A DNA stretch of 64,000 bases. Origin: Candidatus Babeliaceae bacterium. GTDB taxonomy: Bacteria > Babelota > Babeliae > Babelales > Babelaceae. Position 1 is the stretch's first letter. Every line of letters begins with the position of its first letter. This document shows positions 25,599-34,051 of the stretch, piece after piece. The translations under genes were made by a program, and so were the position numbers. Where the stretch lies: the NCBI GenBank assembly GCA_019744895.1, contig JAIETV010000004.1, positions 62,001 to 126,000 of the forward strand, read 5' to 3'. The notes under the pieces are model-generated. The model was not told where the DNA came from. It worked only from the letters and a program-made list of their open reading frames with translations, and made no database searches.

Positions 25599-25989
25599 AC
25601 TGAATTTTTCCTATATTTTTTATTGCGTCGACAAGTTCAATAATTGTTCCGAATTGCGCCCCTGCATCAGCTCGAACCACAACGGCATCAACGCCATTAT
25701 TCTCTGCAGCATACCGTAACTGTTGCAATAAATCATTTTGCACAACAAATTCTTTATTAAGATATGTTTTCCCTTGCGCATCTATTGAAACAACCCATTC
25801 TTTTGGTTGTTCGGAAAGATTTACTTCACTGACATGGCCTTTTGGAAGCTCAACTTTTATACCATTTTGAATCAATGGTGTTGTAACCATAAAAATCACC
25901 AGTAGAGTAAGCGCCGTATCAATTAAAGGTGTAAGGTTTACTCGCGGCAATATCTGATTTTTCTGGTGACGAAATTTGTGTATGCGCAT
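25546..25989 (-). CDS. tolR: TolR/ExbD-family proton-channel subunit
   Basis: A 147-residue inner-membrane protein with the family signature RVNLTPLIDTALTLLVIFM. This single membrane helix contains the proton-linked aspartate. A periplasmic domain follows (VVVRADAGAQFGTIIELVDAI). It forms a motor with TolQ. The start at 25989 has AAGGAG at good spacing. This start lies 71 bases inside tolQ, so the two genes share coding sequence in different frames. Confidence 0.92.
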   Translation of the reverse strand: MRIHKFRHQKNQILPRVNLTPLIDTALTLLVIFMVTTPLIQNGIKVELPKGHVSEVNLSEQPKEWVVSIDAQGKTYLNKEFVVQNDLLQQLRYAAENNGVDAVVVRADAGAQFGTIIELVDAIKNIGKIQYVAFATEKTHTDSSGVH

Positions 25990-26671
25990 GAATAAACTCC
26001 TTCTGCCATAATTTTTTTGCTACTATTTCATAGCGATCTGTAAGCACTATTAATCTATCTTCTATTCTACCAACATTGTGCAATAAAAGTTGATATAAAA
26101 CTAAAGCGGGTATCGCTACCACAAGCCCTGCAAGTGTGGTAATAAGTGCTTCTGCAATACCTGGTGCAACGGTAACGATATCAGCAGATTGACGCTCACT
26201 AATGCGAATAAATGAATGCACTAAGCCCCAAATCGTACCAAAAAGACCCAGTAAGGGTGAAACTTCAATAGCCGCAGTAAAAAGAGTTAAAGACGCCGTT
26301 TCTTTTTTTATTAAATCATCATACAGCGCATAAAGTTGTTGCGAAAAAAATTCTTTTTCTTGCTCTGACGATTCTGTCTTAGAAGCTAATCGTTCTTGCA
26401 ATAAATCATAAGCAGGAATTAAAAAGAGCGCAGAATAAGTATTACGTAATGTCGAGACCAATAATTTAAGTTGATCAAGTGTTTGCACTGATGCTAATGC
26501 CGAGCGAGCTTGTGAAAGTTGCTTTAATTTTAAACGTAACAAAAAATAGCGCTGAAAGAATAGCGTCCAACAGATGATAGATAAGCCAAAAAGAATTAAT
26601 AACACCATTTTACTTATGGTATCAGATTGAAAAACTAATTGCGCTACTGCATTTCCCGTAAATAAACTCAT
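25919..26671 (-). CDS. tolQ: TolQ/ExbB/MotA-family proton-channel subunit
   Basis: A 250-residue inner-membrane protein with three hydrophobic regions. The conserved ExbB/TolQ block is EVSPLLGLFGTIWGLVHSF, followed by APGIAEALITTLAGLVVAIPALVLY. It forms the pentameric stator-like channel that uses proton flow to drive TolA. It is the first gene of the tol operon here. Its 3' end overlaps tolR by 71 bases, an unusually long overlap that implies tight translational coupling. Confidence 0.93.
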   Translation of the reverse strand: MSLFTGNAVAQLVFQSDTISKMVLLILFGLSIICWTLFFQRYFLLRLKLKQLSQARSALASVQTLDQLKLLVSTLRNTYSALFLIPAYDLLQERLASKTESSEQEKEFFSQQLYALYDDLIKKETASLTLFTAAIEVSPLLGLFGTIWGLVHSFIRISERQSADIVTVAPGIAEALITTLAGLVVAIPALVLYQLLLHNVGRIEDRLIVLTDRYEIVAKKLWQKEFIHAHTQISSPEKSDIAASKPYTFN

Positions 26672-26735
26672 ATATTTCCCTTTATCTTCAGGCTATTTGC
26701 CATGAGCGAAATCTTAAGATTTCTTAATTACTTGC

Positions 26736-28145
26736 TTATTTTAGCATACGCTGCGCATAACGCAAAAGAGTTTCTTTACTCGGTTTTTTTTCCTTAATCT
26801 GGTGTTCATATACTTGTTCTAAAGCGCGTCCTAATGCAGGGCCTTCAAATCCCAGAGGTATAAGATCGGCACCCGTTATTATCTGTTTTTCAGGTCCATA
26901 TAACACACCATATTCTTGTGCCTTCAAAATAAATTGATCTATCGCAGGTAAGATTCCTGTAAGCGGTCCGCACCGTGCCGGATTTCTACCGAGCTTATCT
27001 GCGTAGGCAAGTTGCGCAAGCATATATAAATTCAAATCGGGCGCTAATGCTTTTGCTAACTTTTTATATGCTTTTGCAGATGCATTTTGGGATATAAGCT
27101 GTGCCGGTGCCATGTGATGACGTACTAAAAGCGCAACATGGTCTATTAACTTTTTATTTCCTGTTAAGCGTTTACATAATGCACGCGCAGGCGCGACACC
27201 TGCTTGTTCATGCCCTAAACTACGCAAACGACCGTCGATTATCCGTGTCGTTGTTACTTTACCAAGGTCATGGCATAATGCTGCATAGCAAATAAGTTTA
27301 TGCGTGAGACTATCTGCACCGGATAGCGCCGCAGCAGCATCAAGCGCTTGCATTGTGTGCTCAAAGACATCACCTTCAGGATGCCAACTTGGCTCTTGCT
27401 CTATGCCTATAGTTGCTGCAAGTTCTGGCAAAACCTCTTTTAAGCGACCTATATTTTTTAACCAATAAATACTCAATGATGGTCGCTTACTGAGCATCAA
27501 TAGCTTGTTAAATTCGGCATGAATACGCTCAATAGAAACAGTAGAAATATCCATGGATGTACAAATAATATCAAGTTCACGATTTGGTTGCATTTCAAAA
27601 CGCCCAATAAATTGCATAACACGATAAAAACGCAAAGGGTCCTGCATAAAAAAAATTTGGTCCGGTGTTGCCAGCACCTTATTTTGCAAATCGGCATATC
27701 CATTAAAAGGGTCTATTAATTCACCTGTTGCAAGATCTATAGCCATAGCGTTCATTGTTAAATCACGCCGTTTAAGTGCTTGAGTTATATCCATAGTTGG
27801 ATCAACTTCAACAACAGGTTTTCTTCCTGAAGAATCACGTCGTGGAAGTGACCAATCAACAGGCAATGAATTTATTCTCAATACGCCAAAAGATTTCCCA
27901 TCAAAATGTACGGTCCCAAAATCTGACAATATTTTTTCTAAATCATCACTACTGATGCTATGAACTTCGATATCAAGGTCATGTATGGGTAACTGTAAAA
28001 GAATGTCTCGCACTGCCCCGCCCACCATATAAACTCGTGCATGCTTATTGAGCAAACAATTGACAATATCGTTAATTATGGGCAAAACTTTTGTCAAACC
28101 TTTTAATGATAAAGATGACAACAATAAGGATTTTTCTATGAACAT
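26736..28145 (-). CDS. cca: CCA-adding enzyme / poly(A) polymerase-family nucleotidyltransferase with HD domain
   Basis: This enzyme adds or repairs the CCA end of tRNAs. The N-terminal nucleotidyltransferase head has MVGGAVRD, the DLDIEV metal-binding pair and RRDLTMNAMA, followed by RFYRVMQFIGRF. The C-terminal half carries an HD phosphohydrolase domain (HTMQALDAAA, then AALCHDLGK). The exact start is uncertain. The ATG at 28145 gives about 469 residues but has no Shine-Dalgarno, and it overlaps the start of the divergent adhesin-like gene. A downstream TTG near 28100 is possible. Starts further upstream give residues unlike the family. Confidence 0.92.
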   Translation of the reverse strand: MFIEKSLLLSSLSLKGLTKVLPIINDIVNCLLNKHARVYMVGGAVRDILLQLPIHDLDIEVHSISSDDLEKILSDFGTVHFDGKSFGVLRINSLPVDWSLPRRDSSGRKPVVEVDPTMDITQALKRRDLTMNAMAIDLATGELIDPFNGYADLQNKVLATPDQIFFMQDPLRFYRVMQFIGRFEMQPNRELDIICTSMDISTVSIERIHAEFNKLLMLSKRPSLSIYWLKNIGRLKEVLPELAATIGIEQEPSWHPEGDVFEHTMQALDAAAALSGADSLTHKLICYAALCHDLGKVTTTRIIDGRLRSLGHEQAGVAPARALCKRLTGNKKLIDHVALLVRHHMAPAQLISQNASAKAYKKLAKALAPDLNLYMLAQLAYADKLGRNPARCGPLTGILPAIDQFILKAQEYGVLYGPEKQIITGADLIPLGFEGPALGRALEQVYEHQIKEKKPSKETLLRYAQRMLK

Positions 28146-28887
28146 GTATATAGCTGTAGTTAGTTTGGGTTGCTTTTTCACTGCGTTTGCATGGGAATTT
28201 GCTGACATGTTACCTGTCTCATTATTTCCACGCCATGAGTCTACCGTATCACACGAATTTATAAAAGTGATAGAACCCATTGCATTAACGATAACACAAC
28301 AGCTGGGAACAGTTAAAGTAAAAGGATGGGATAAAGAATCTATATCGATAGAAATCACTCAAAAGGGTTCTTCTGAAGCATTAGAAAATACTATTGTTAG
28401 TATCAATAAAGACAAATTACCACGAGAACTTTTATGTACGGTAACTCGAAAAAACGAAGAAAAGCAAGCTGCCCATGTTACCTTTCTAGCTTATGTGCCA
28501 TTTAATTGCGATTTGACGGTACAATCTCAAAAAGGTCTTATCAAAACAAAAAATCTTTCACGCGCCCAATCACTATTTGCAGATGACGGAAATATAGAGA
28601 TAGTACTCAGTAAATTCTCAGTAGATAGTTCAATTTTTGTTCATAACAAAAAAGGTTCAATAATGGTCGAGGCACCCAAAAAAATTCAAGCTCAACTTGC
28701 CGCATCAACATTACGCGGGACCATTACTTCAGAACTATTTATAACACTACAGCCACAAACCACATTACTTGGTAAAGATTATTGGCACCGCGTTAAAAAA
28801 GAGGTAAACGGATTCTTAGGTGACGGTGGTGCACCAGTTACTCTGGAAGCAGAATATGGCGATATTAAGATTCGTGCTAAAAAGTAA
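28138..28887 (+). CDS. secreted adhesin-like (DUF4097-type) beta protein
   Basis: A 249-residue protein with a short signal peptide (MNMYIAVVSLGCFFTAFAWE). Its body consists of repeating beta-strand units (ITQQLGTVKVKGWD, LTVQSQKGLIKTKN, IFVHNKKGSIMVEA, LEAEYGDIKIRAK). This resembles the DUF4097 putative-adhesin beta-helix family. AAGGA lies 7 bases before the ATG at 28138, which supports this start over one at 28048. Its first codons overlap the 5' end of cca on the opposite strand. The role is probably extracytoplasmic; the binding partner is unknown. Confidence 0.65.
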   Translation: MNMYIAVVSLGCFFTAFAWEFADMLPVSLFPRHESTVSHEFIKVIEPIALTITQQLGTVKVKGWDKESISIEITQKGSSEALENTIVSINKDKLPRELLCTVTRKNEEKQAAHVTFLAYVPFNCDLTVQSQKGLIKTKNLSRAQSLFADDGNIEIVLSKFSVDSSIFVHNKKGSIMVEAPKKIQAQLAASTLRGTITSELFITLQPQTTLLGKDYWHRVKKEVNGFLGDGGAPVTLEAEYGDIKIRAKK

Positions 28888-28939
28888 TTTTTTCAGTAGT
28901 TATTTTTTTAAAAAAATTTGTAATATTAAGATGGCTTGA

Positions 28940-28976
28940 TTACGTAAGAAAAAAATTTCTATAGTTACGTAAGAAA
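28940..28976. promoter_or_regulatory. two direct copies of TTACGTAAGAAA (candidate operator)
   Basis: The 12-mer TTACGTAAGAAA occurs at 28940-28951 and 28965-28976, 25 bases apart. Each contains the perfect palindrome TTACGTAA. They lie 32-68 bases upstream of the secreted gene at 29008. The spacing is compatible with a dimeric regulator contacting successive helical turns. Confidence 0.4.
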
Positions 28977-29007
28977 GTTTTACAATTTTTTAAGCTGGAG
29001 AGTAATT

Positions 29008-29781
29008 ATGTTAAAAAGATATGTAAACATTATATTTTTCGTAAGCGTCTTTTTAAGCGCAAGCCAATATCCTCAACTAGCACCTTTTTGTCATGATGAA
29101 TGCTCAATGCAAGATGAATCAGGTGAAGTAAGAGCGTGCAGTAAAACCTACAATAATCTTGTTGTAACAAATGCTTTGCGAACCAGTAATTTAAATGTTA
29201 CTTCAGCTACCCAGCTTACCGGGGCTACCAATGTCAATGGTGCTATGAATGTTACCGGTTCATTAACCATAAATGGCTTGCCGATCGCCGGTGGATTGGC
29301 AAATTTTGGGAGTTTTACCAATGTTGATGCCGTACTTGCCGAGAATATAGATTCAACCATTTTATGGTCAACTGATAGCGGAGAAACGACTCTTGCAAAT
29401 CCTTCAAACCAGGGTTTTATCATAAGCCAGACAGGAACTGGTTTAATCGAAGTACAAAACACTGGAATTTATTTATATAATTTTGGTGTTGTTCTTTCAG
29501 GAGTTGCCTCACCTGACGATGCCCAAGTTGCTACTGTACAACTTCTTCTTAATGGTTCGCCCGTTACTATTCCAACAGCTGCAGTTAGTAGCTTTACAAT
29601 ACCGGTAAATATTGATGCAACTCTTACACCGCAGCCTTATGAATTAACAAGCTCCGGACTTATCGCTATCACTTCATTACCGGCGACATTGGCCTTAAGC
29701 ATAAACTTAACTCCTAGTTGGCAAATGGCGGAAAATGGTGGTAGTGGTAATGCATATATAACCCTTATTCAAGTAAATTAA
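29008..29781 (+). CDS. secreted Asn/Thr-rich protein with C1q/TNF-like C-terminal domain
   Basis: A 257-residue protein with a signal peptide (MLKRYVNIIFFVSVFLSASQ). A short cysteine-containing segment follows. Next comes a stretch of hexapeptide-like units (NLNVTSATQLTGATNVNGAMNVTGSLTINGL) that looks like a trimeric beta-helix or fibre stalk. The C-terminal domain of about 150 residues (GIYLYNFGVVLSGVAS, VQLLLNGSPV, NAYITLIQVN) resembles the jelly-roll heads of C1q/TNF-like and BclA-like bacterial surface fibres. It is a plausible surface fibre or adhesin. GGAG precedes the ATG. A pair of palindromic repeats lies upstream and a hairpin terminator downstream. Function not established. Confidence 0.6.
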   Translation: MLKRYVNIIFFVSVFLSASQYPQLAPFCHDECSMQDESGEVRACSKTYNNLVVTNALRTSNLNVTSATQLTGATNVNGAMNVTGSLTINGLPIAGGLANFGSFTNVDAVLAENIDSTILWSTDSGETTLANPSNQGFIISQTGTGLIEVQNTGIYLYNFGVVLSGVASPDDAQVATVQLLLNGSPVTIPTAAVSSFTIPVNIDATLTPQPYELTSSGLIAITSLPATLALSINLTPSWQMAENGGSGNAYITLIQVN

Positions 29782-29798
29782 ACTTTTTTAGAAAAAGA

Positions 29799-29836
29799 AG
29801 CCCTGTACTCTGCAGGGCTAAATTTATAGTTTTTTT
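29799..29836. terminator. bidirectional terminator between secreted gene and tRNA-Ala
   Basis: AGCCCTG (29799-29805) pairs with CAGGGCT (29813-29819). T-rich sequence follows the stem on both strands, serving the plus-strand gene and the minus-strand tRNA. Confidence 0.8.
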
Positions 29837-29857
29837 TATAAGCGCAAAAACATAAAC

Positions 29858-29933
29858 TGGTGGAGCTGACCGGGATCGAACCGGTGACCTCATGAATGCC
29901 ATCCATGCGCTCTACCAACTGAGCTACAGCCCC
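29858..29933 (-). tRNA. tRNA-Ala (anticodon GGC)
   Basis: A 76-base tRNA with encoded CCA. The acceptor stem GGGGCTG/CAGCTCC contains the G3:U70 pair that marks alanine tRNAs. The anticodon loop reads ATGGCAT, and the T-arm contains GGTTCGATCC. Confidence 0.97.
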
Positions 29934-30046
29934 ACAAAAAATTATATATATTAAGCATAAGTATACTTTTAATTTTTGTAATTTCAATCTAAGCTATCCA
30001 AATACCATGGTAATATTATACATAAAAATGACGAAAGAATAACCTT

Positions 30047-31810
30047 ATGAATTATAAATTAATAGTTTCTCTATTAGCGCTCAGCGCTCTGCCGATATTA
30101 CATACATTTCAAGTAAAAACTAAAATCGTACAAACTTCGGCTACACAATCCCGGGTTGAGATTGAATGTCAATTAGCGCCAGATGAGATGCTGTTTCATG
30201 ATTCATTGCAGTTTTCGTGTAATATTCCATCAGTTAAAATAACTAAATGGTTTGCTCTTAAAGATCCACATACTTATTTTGATCCACGTTCAAAAAAATC
30301 TGAGCCTATATACAGCGATTCAGTAATATTTACCCTGATCATAGATTCTTTGCAGGAAATACCATCGCAAGCGCTTATTCATATGTATTATCAAACAAAT
30401 TTGGTAAAAAATCCCCAAGAAAAATTTTTTTCAATAGGGGTACCACAATCAAATGCTGAACCTCAGCAAACTCAAGAAATTAAAAAAGAACTCATATTAC
30501 CGAAAGCACCTTTAAAAATTTATCAAAAATCTTCATTTACACAAATGGTCACGAACATAACTACGCAGGTTACATCGCTTATTAAAGATAAAGAGCTGCC
30601 TCTTGTGGTTAAGTTTCTTTTAGCCTTCATAATTGGTTTAATTATGAGCTTGACGCCATGCATTTACCCGATGATCCCAATCACTATGGGGATTTTACAA
30701 GCAAATAAGGCGCATACGCTTTTTCGCGGATTTTCATTGGCCTCTGCCTATACAGCGGGACTTTCTACGACCTTTGCCCTTTTGGGGATGATAGCTGCTT
30801 ACGGCGGTGCGCAATTCGGTTCGGCCATGGGTTCACCTTGGGTTATTGTACCAATTGTGCTCTTTTTTGCCTATCTTGGCTTTTCTATGCTTGGATTTTA
30901 TGAAATGTATATACCTCGTTTTATGCAGCCACGACATGGCCATAAAAATAATGGTTCTCTTCTTTCAGCATTTACTTTTGGTATTATCAATGGCACAGTA
31001 GCATCGCCATGCCTATCGCCAGGACTTGCATTAATTTTAGGAATTGTCTCAGGCCTTGCAAACCCTATTTTAGGCTTCCTCCTTCTTTTTGCTTTCGGTG
31101 TTGGATCAAGTTTTCCCTTACTTATTATTGGAACTTTTTCGAGTTCACTTCATATTTTACCGCGTGCGGGGATGTGGATGATCGAATTTAAAAAAATATT
31201 CGGATTTTTATTATTAGGCATGTGCTTGTATTATTTAAAAACATTTATGCCTGAATGGACATATTATATTGCACTTGGCCTCTATATTGTTATTATAGCT
31301 TCTTATTATTTACATTATGGGTTTAAATATAATTCATGGTTTGCTAAAATTACTGGGCTTACTTTATGCTTATCTGCAGCATTTATGCTCACTGAAAGCT
31401 ATCGCACGTTATGGCGCACTCCCGCTGTTGTGAACTATACACAAAAAATGGCCTGGTACAATGGCTATGACGCTACACGCTCGCAGGCGATTTCAGAAAA
31501 TAAACTTGTACTACTCGACTTTACAGCAGAATGGTGCACCTTATGTAAAAAATTAGAAAGGGAGTTTTTTAGTGAAAAACTCATTTGCCAAGAAATTCCA
31601 AAACGTGTTATTCCTCTTAAAATAGATTGCACTGACAACACTGGCGTTGAATGTGTTGGAGCACGTAAAAAATTTGGTATCCTGGGATATCCTGCCATTA
31701 TTCTTATAGATCCAAAAAATGAGACCATTTTACAACGCTGGGATAGCGATCTTAATTACAAAGATCCGCAAGAATTTATCAATGAACTTGATACCTTTAT
31801 TAAGATGTAA
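30047..31810 (+). CDS. dsbD: DsbD-type thiol:disulfide interchange protein
   Basis: A 587-residue membrane protein that carries reducing power from cytoplasmic thioredoxin to the periplasm. A signal peptide and an N-terminal periplasmic domain come first (about 1-170). About eight membrane helices follow (about 185-450), with the redox cysteines in SLTPCIYPM and ASPCLSPG. The C-terminal thioredoxin-like domain has the active site EWCTLCK. All three DsbD modules are thus present. A strong terminator follows at once, so it is a single-gene unit. It suggests active disulfide handling for the many cysteine-bearing secreted proteins nearby. Confidence 0.95.
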   Translation: MNYKLIVSLLALSALPILHTFQVKTKIVQTSATQSRVEIECQLAPDEMLFHDSLQFSCNIPSVKITKWFALKDPHTYFDPRSKKSEPIYSDSVIFTLIIDSLQEIPSQALIHMYYQTNLVKNPQEKFFSIGVPQSNAEPQQTQEIKKELILPKAPLKIYQKSSFTQMVTNITTQVTSLIKDKELPLVVKFLLAFIIGLIMSLTPCIYPMIPITMGILQANKAHTLFRGFSLASAYTAGLSTTFALLGMIAAYGGAQFGSAMGSPWVIVPIVLFFAYLGFSMLGFYEMYIPRFMQPRHGHKNNGSLLSAFTFGIINGTVASPCLSPGLALILGIVSGLANPILGFLLLFAFGVGSSFPLLIIGTFSSSLHILPRAGMWMIEFKKIFGFLLLGMCLYYLKTFMPEWTYYIALGLYIVIIASYYLHYGFKYNSWFAKITGLTLCLSAAFMLTESYRTLWRTPAVVNYTQKMAWYNGYDATRSQAISENKLVLLDFTAEWCTLCKKLEREFFSEKLICQEIPKRVIPLKIDCTDNTGVECVGARKKFGILGYPAIILIDPKNETILQRWDSDLNYKDPQEFINELDTFIKM

Positions 31811-31811
31811 C

Positions 31812-31842
31812 AAAAAAGGGGCCCGAAATGGGCCCCTTTTTT
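31812..31842 (+). terminator. Rho-independent terminator after dsbD
   Basis: A perfect GC-rich stem (GGGGCCC/GGGCCCC) extended by A-T pairs and ending in TTTTTT starts just after the dsbD stop. Confidence 0.95.
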
Positions 31843-31920
31843 ATTAATAAAATTACTTCAAATATTACTCAATTACTCGTCTACAAAGAAACTATGCCCA
31901 TCACTAGCGATTAACTTTAA

Positions 31921-32571
31921 TTAATAAATAAGATACGTATAGTTGGGTATTTTAACTTTATATTCTGCATAGCCCCCTTCAAGGTCACTGTATTGATCAC
32001 CGATAGAAGCTATAATCGTATAGCCCTGCTCCTCGAGCATTTTGCGATGTTTTACTTTATATTCAACCGCAGTTAAGTTAAGCTCATCTTCCTCACGTGT
32101 TATTAATAAATCAATTTTATTAAAACCTTGATTTTTCAAATTTTTTATCGTTGCAGTGCGTTCATCAAATCTACGCCCTGTTAATAAGATAATTTTACAG
32201 CCCCGCCCTACAAAAAAGTCATATAATCGTTTAACATGTGGCACTGCCGGAGACTGAGCTTTAAGAACCCATTCATGATACAATGGCGGAACAAATCCAA
32301 ATTGAATTTCTTTCATATCGTAATATGACCATAAAAGCGTATCATCGATATCAAAAATAACGGCTGAATCTGGACCACAACATATTCGTGGATAAAAATA
32401 TTCTATTGCTTGATCTACTAGTAACTTAACATCAGAGGCAAAAAAGCCTTTTTCATAGTATTCTTCAATCTCTTCTTTGGCCAGTGTTAAGTTTTTTGGC
32501 TTTCTGTCGCAACCTACCAATACAAAAAAAGCAAGAATTAATATGGTAATTTTTCTTAAAAATAAAGTCAT
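31921..32571 (-). CDS. lipoprotein acid phosphatase of the HAD IIIB type
   Basis: A 216-residue protein with a lipoprotein signal peptide ending in LVGC (lipid on C21). The HAD phosphatase motif I DIDDT follows (residues 74-78), then motif II LLTGRR and a late acidic motif (IGDQYSDLEGG). This matches the class B / e(P4)-like acid phosphatases, which dephosphorylate nucleotides or small phosphoesters at the cell surface. In a parasite with nucleotide importers it could feed nucleoside or phosphate uptake; that link is inference. It lies 57 bases downstream of the choloylglycine hydrolase-family gene on the same strand. Confidence 0.88.
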   Translation of the reverse strand: MTLFLRKITILILAFFVLVGCDRKPKNLTLAKEEIEEYYEKGFFASDVKLLVDQAIEYFYPRICCGPDSAVIFDIDDTLLWSYYDMKEIQFGFVPPLYHEWVLKAQSPAVPHVKRLYDFFVGRGCKIILLTGRRFDERTATIKNLKNQGFNKIDLLITREEDELNLTAVEYKVKHRKMLEEQGYTIIASIGDQYSDLEGGYAEYKVKIPNYTYLIY

Positions 32572-32628
32572 AAAATCCCCTTTTAGCTATAATAATTATA
32601 AAATAAGACTATACTATTATTCAATATT

Positions 32629-33648
32629 TTATTTTAATGGGGTAGCATCTTTTACAATTTCTATAGTATCCATAGGTATTAACAAAGGTTTAGGTGATTC
32701 CAGGTCGCATGTTGTTAAGTTAACCATGTGCAAGTTTCTATTTTTATAGGTATGCCAAAAATATTTTTTATGAGTCAGATCCGCGCCGGCAGTCCATTGC
32801 GTAGATTCATAAACAAAACCATTTTCGGTTTTTTCGCGAACAGTCCCCAGGGGTATATCAAAAAGATCTAATATATGAAAGAGCAATATACGTGCCTCAA
32901 CTTCATTTTTTGGCTTAATTGCATATTGGCTCAAAAATGCAGCTCGTACAAACCGAGACGGCGCGGTAAAATCTCCCGGCAATCCTAGCATACCCGAACC
33001 TTGGCCAAAAGGAGTTACTTGTAACTTGCCTAGATCTATACTTTCACTATTATACGCTGTTAGGTGTACGTAATTTCTCAAGTTAGTCTCATGCCAATCG
33101 AACGCGGGCGAATTAGTAATGACTCCCAGTATATTATCATGCATAATTAATTGGCCTTGAACATATTCTATGACCATACTATTACCAGCGCTATCATGAA
33201 CAATAGCATGAACAGGCACCTGAGTACCCCATTGTGCTAAAATAGCTTTGTTGATGTTAATAGTTGGCAAGCTTGCACGAACTTCGGCAACAGTTGAAAA
33301 ATTTGTTAATATCCATGTCATCATCTCCCATGAAGCAATTGAATTTTTACCATGATGATATGAAACTTCCTGAAACTCTGCATAACCTGGAAAATAAAAA
33401 AGGCCACCGGCTAAGCCAGCTTCATTAACCCCATCAATAACCCCTATTACGCCCAGTGCGTTTGCCCCAACAACGGCGTAACGTGATTTCCACTGCGCAC
33501 CTTCTGGATTACCAGATAGGGCAGTTCCACTGAATGCATAATTACGCGGAATTATAATGATTTGTGATTCGATAGCACGACCGAATTCTAAAGTCCGACC
33601 ATATACTGTTGCGCCATTTTCTGCAATTAAACGAATTCCTGTACACAT
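32629..33648 (-). CDS. choloylglycine hydrolase / penicillin V acylase-family amidase
   Basis: A 339-residue Ntn-hydrolase-fold enzyme starting MCTGI; Cys2 becomes the N-terminal nucleophile after Met removal. Family residues follow: R18 in YGRTLEFG, Asn/Glu in GVNEAGL, and Asn in ITNSPAFDWH. Members cleave linear C-N amide bonds in bile salts, penicillin V or N-acyl homoserine lactones. The substrate cannot be predicted. A bile-salt role is unlikely in an environmental protist parasite, so an N-acyl amide from host or bacteria is more plausible. There is no signal peptide. AAAGG precedes the ATG. Confidence 0.9.
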   Translation of the reverse strand: MCTGIRLIAENGATVYGRTLEFGRAIESQIIIIPRNYAFSGTALSGNPEGAQWKSRYAVVGANALGVIGVIDGVNEAGLAGGLFYFPGYAEFQEVSYHHGKNSIASWEMMTWILTNFSTVAEVRASLPTININKAILAQWGTQVPVHAIVHDSAGNSMVIEYVQGQLIMHDNILGVITNSPAFDWHETNLRNYVHLTAYNSESIDLGKLQVTPFGQGSGMLGLPGDFTAPSRFVRAAFLSQYAIKPKNEVEARILLFHILDLFDIPLGTVREKTENGFVYESTQWTAGADLTHKKYFWHTYKNRNLHMVNLTTCDLESPKPLLIPMDTIEIVKDATPLK

Positions 33649-33660
33649 ATTACGCCTTTA

Positions 33661-33724
33661 AAAGCTTTTCTTATACTATCGCTTAATTCAACATGGATAT
33701 TCAAGAAAAGCTTTCGGATATCAA
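33661..33724. repeat. 12-bp perfect inverted repeat upstream of the amidase gene
   Basis: AAAGCTTTTCTT (33661-33672) is inverted at 33713-33724 with a 40-base spacer. It ends 12 bases from the amidase start codon, so it may be an operator or a leader stem controlling translation. Confidence 0.4.
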
Positions 33725-33787
33725 GATTTATAGGATCACAAATGTACATTATTGATTTTTAGATAAAATATATTCTATTGTAATGGC

Positions 33788-34051
33788 ATGACACACAACA
33801 AACTATTTTACTTTATTCTTTTTCTGATTCTCAACAACTCAATTATTAGTGGAAATCAAATTCGTATTCAATATATTCGGGAAACCCAGCTTTTACGTAT
33901 AACTCCACAAAGACCAGATAATCCAATCGCCCGTTCACTTGACCAACTTGAAGAAAATCTAAAAAACCCAACAGATGATCACCCATTTGAACTGCCAGAA
34001 GAGCAGTTGGTAATTTTAATGGCTCTTATGGATTACGCTTGCGAACAATAA
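33788..34051 (+). CDS. small secreted protein of unknown function
   Basis: An 87-residue protein with a hydrophobic signal peptide (about residues 4-22). The mature part is short and hydrophilic, with a predicted helical, acidic C terminus (LPEEQLVILMALMDY). No family is recognised. There is no obvious Shine-Dalgarno, and the last 26 bases overlap the der gene tail-to-tail. It is kept because the signal peptide is convincing and the gap would otherwise be empty. Confidence 0.45.
   Translation: MTHNKLFYFILFLILNNSIISGNQIRIQYIRETQLLRITPQRPDNPIARSLDQLEENLKNPTDDHPFELPEEQLVILMALMDYACEQ

Noticed and set aside
29778-29987. Short minus-strand open frame across tRNA-Ala
   Set aside because: It covers the tRNA and its terminator; translation there is not credible.
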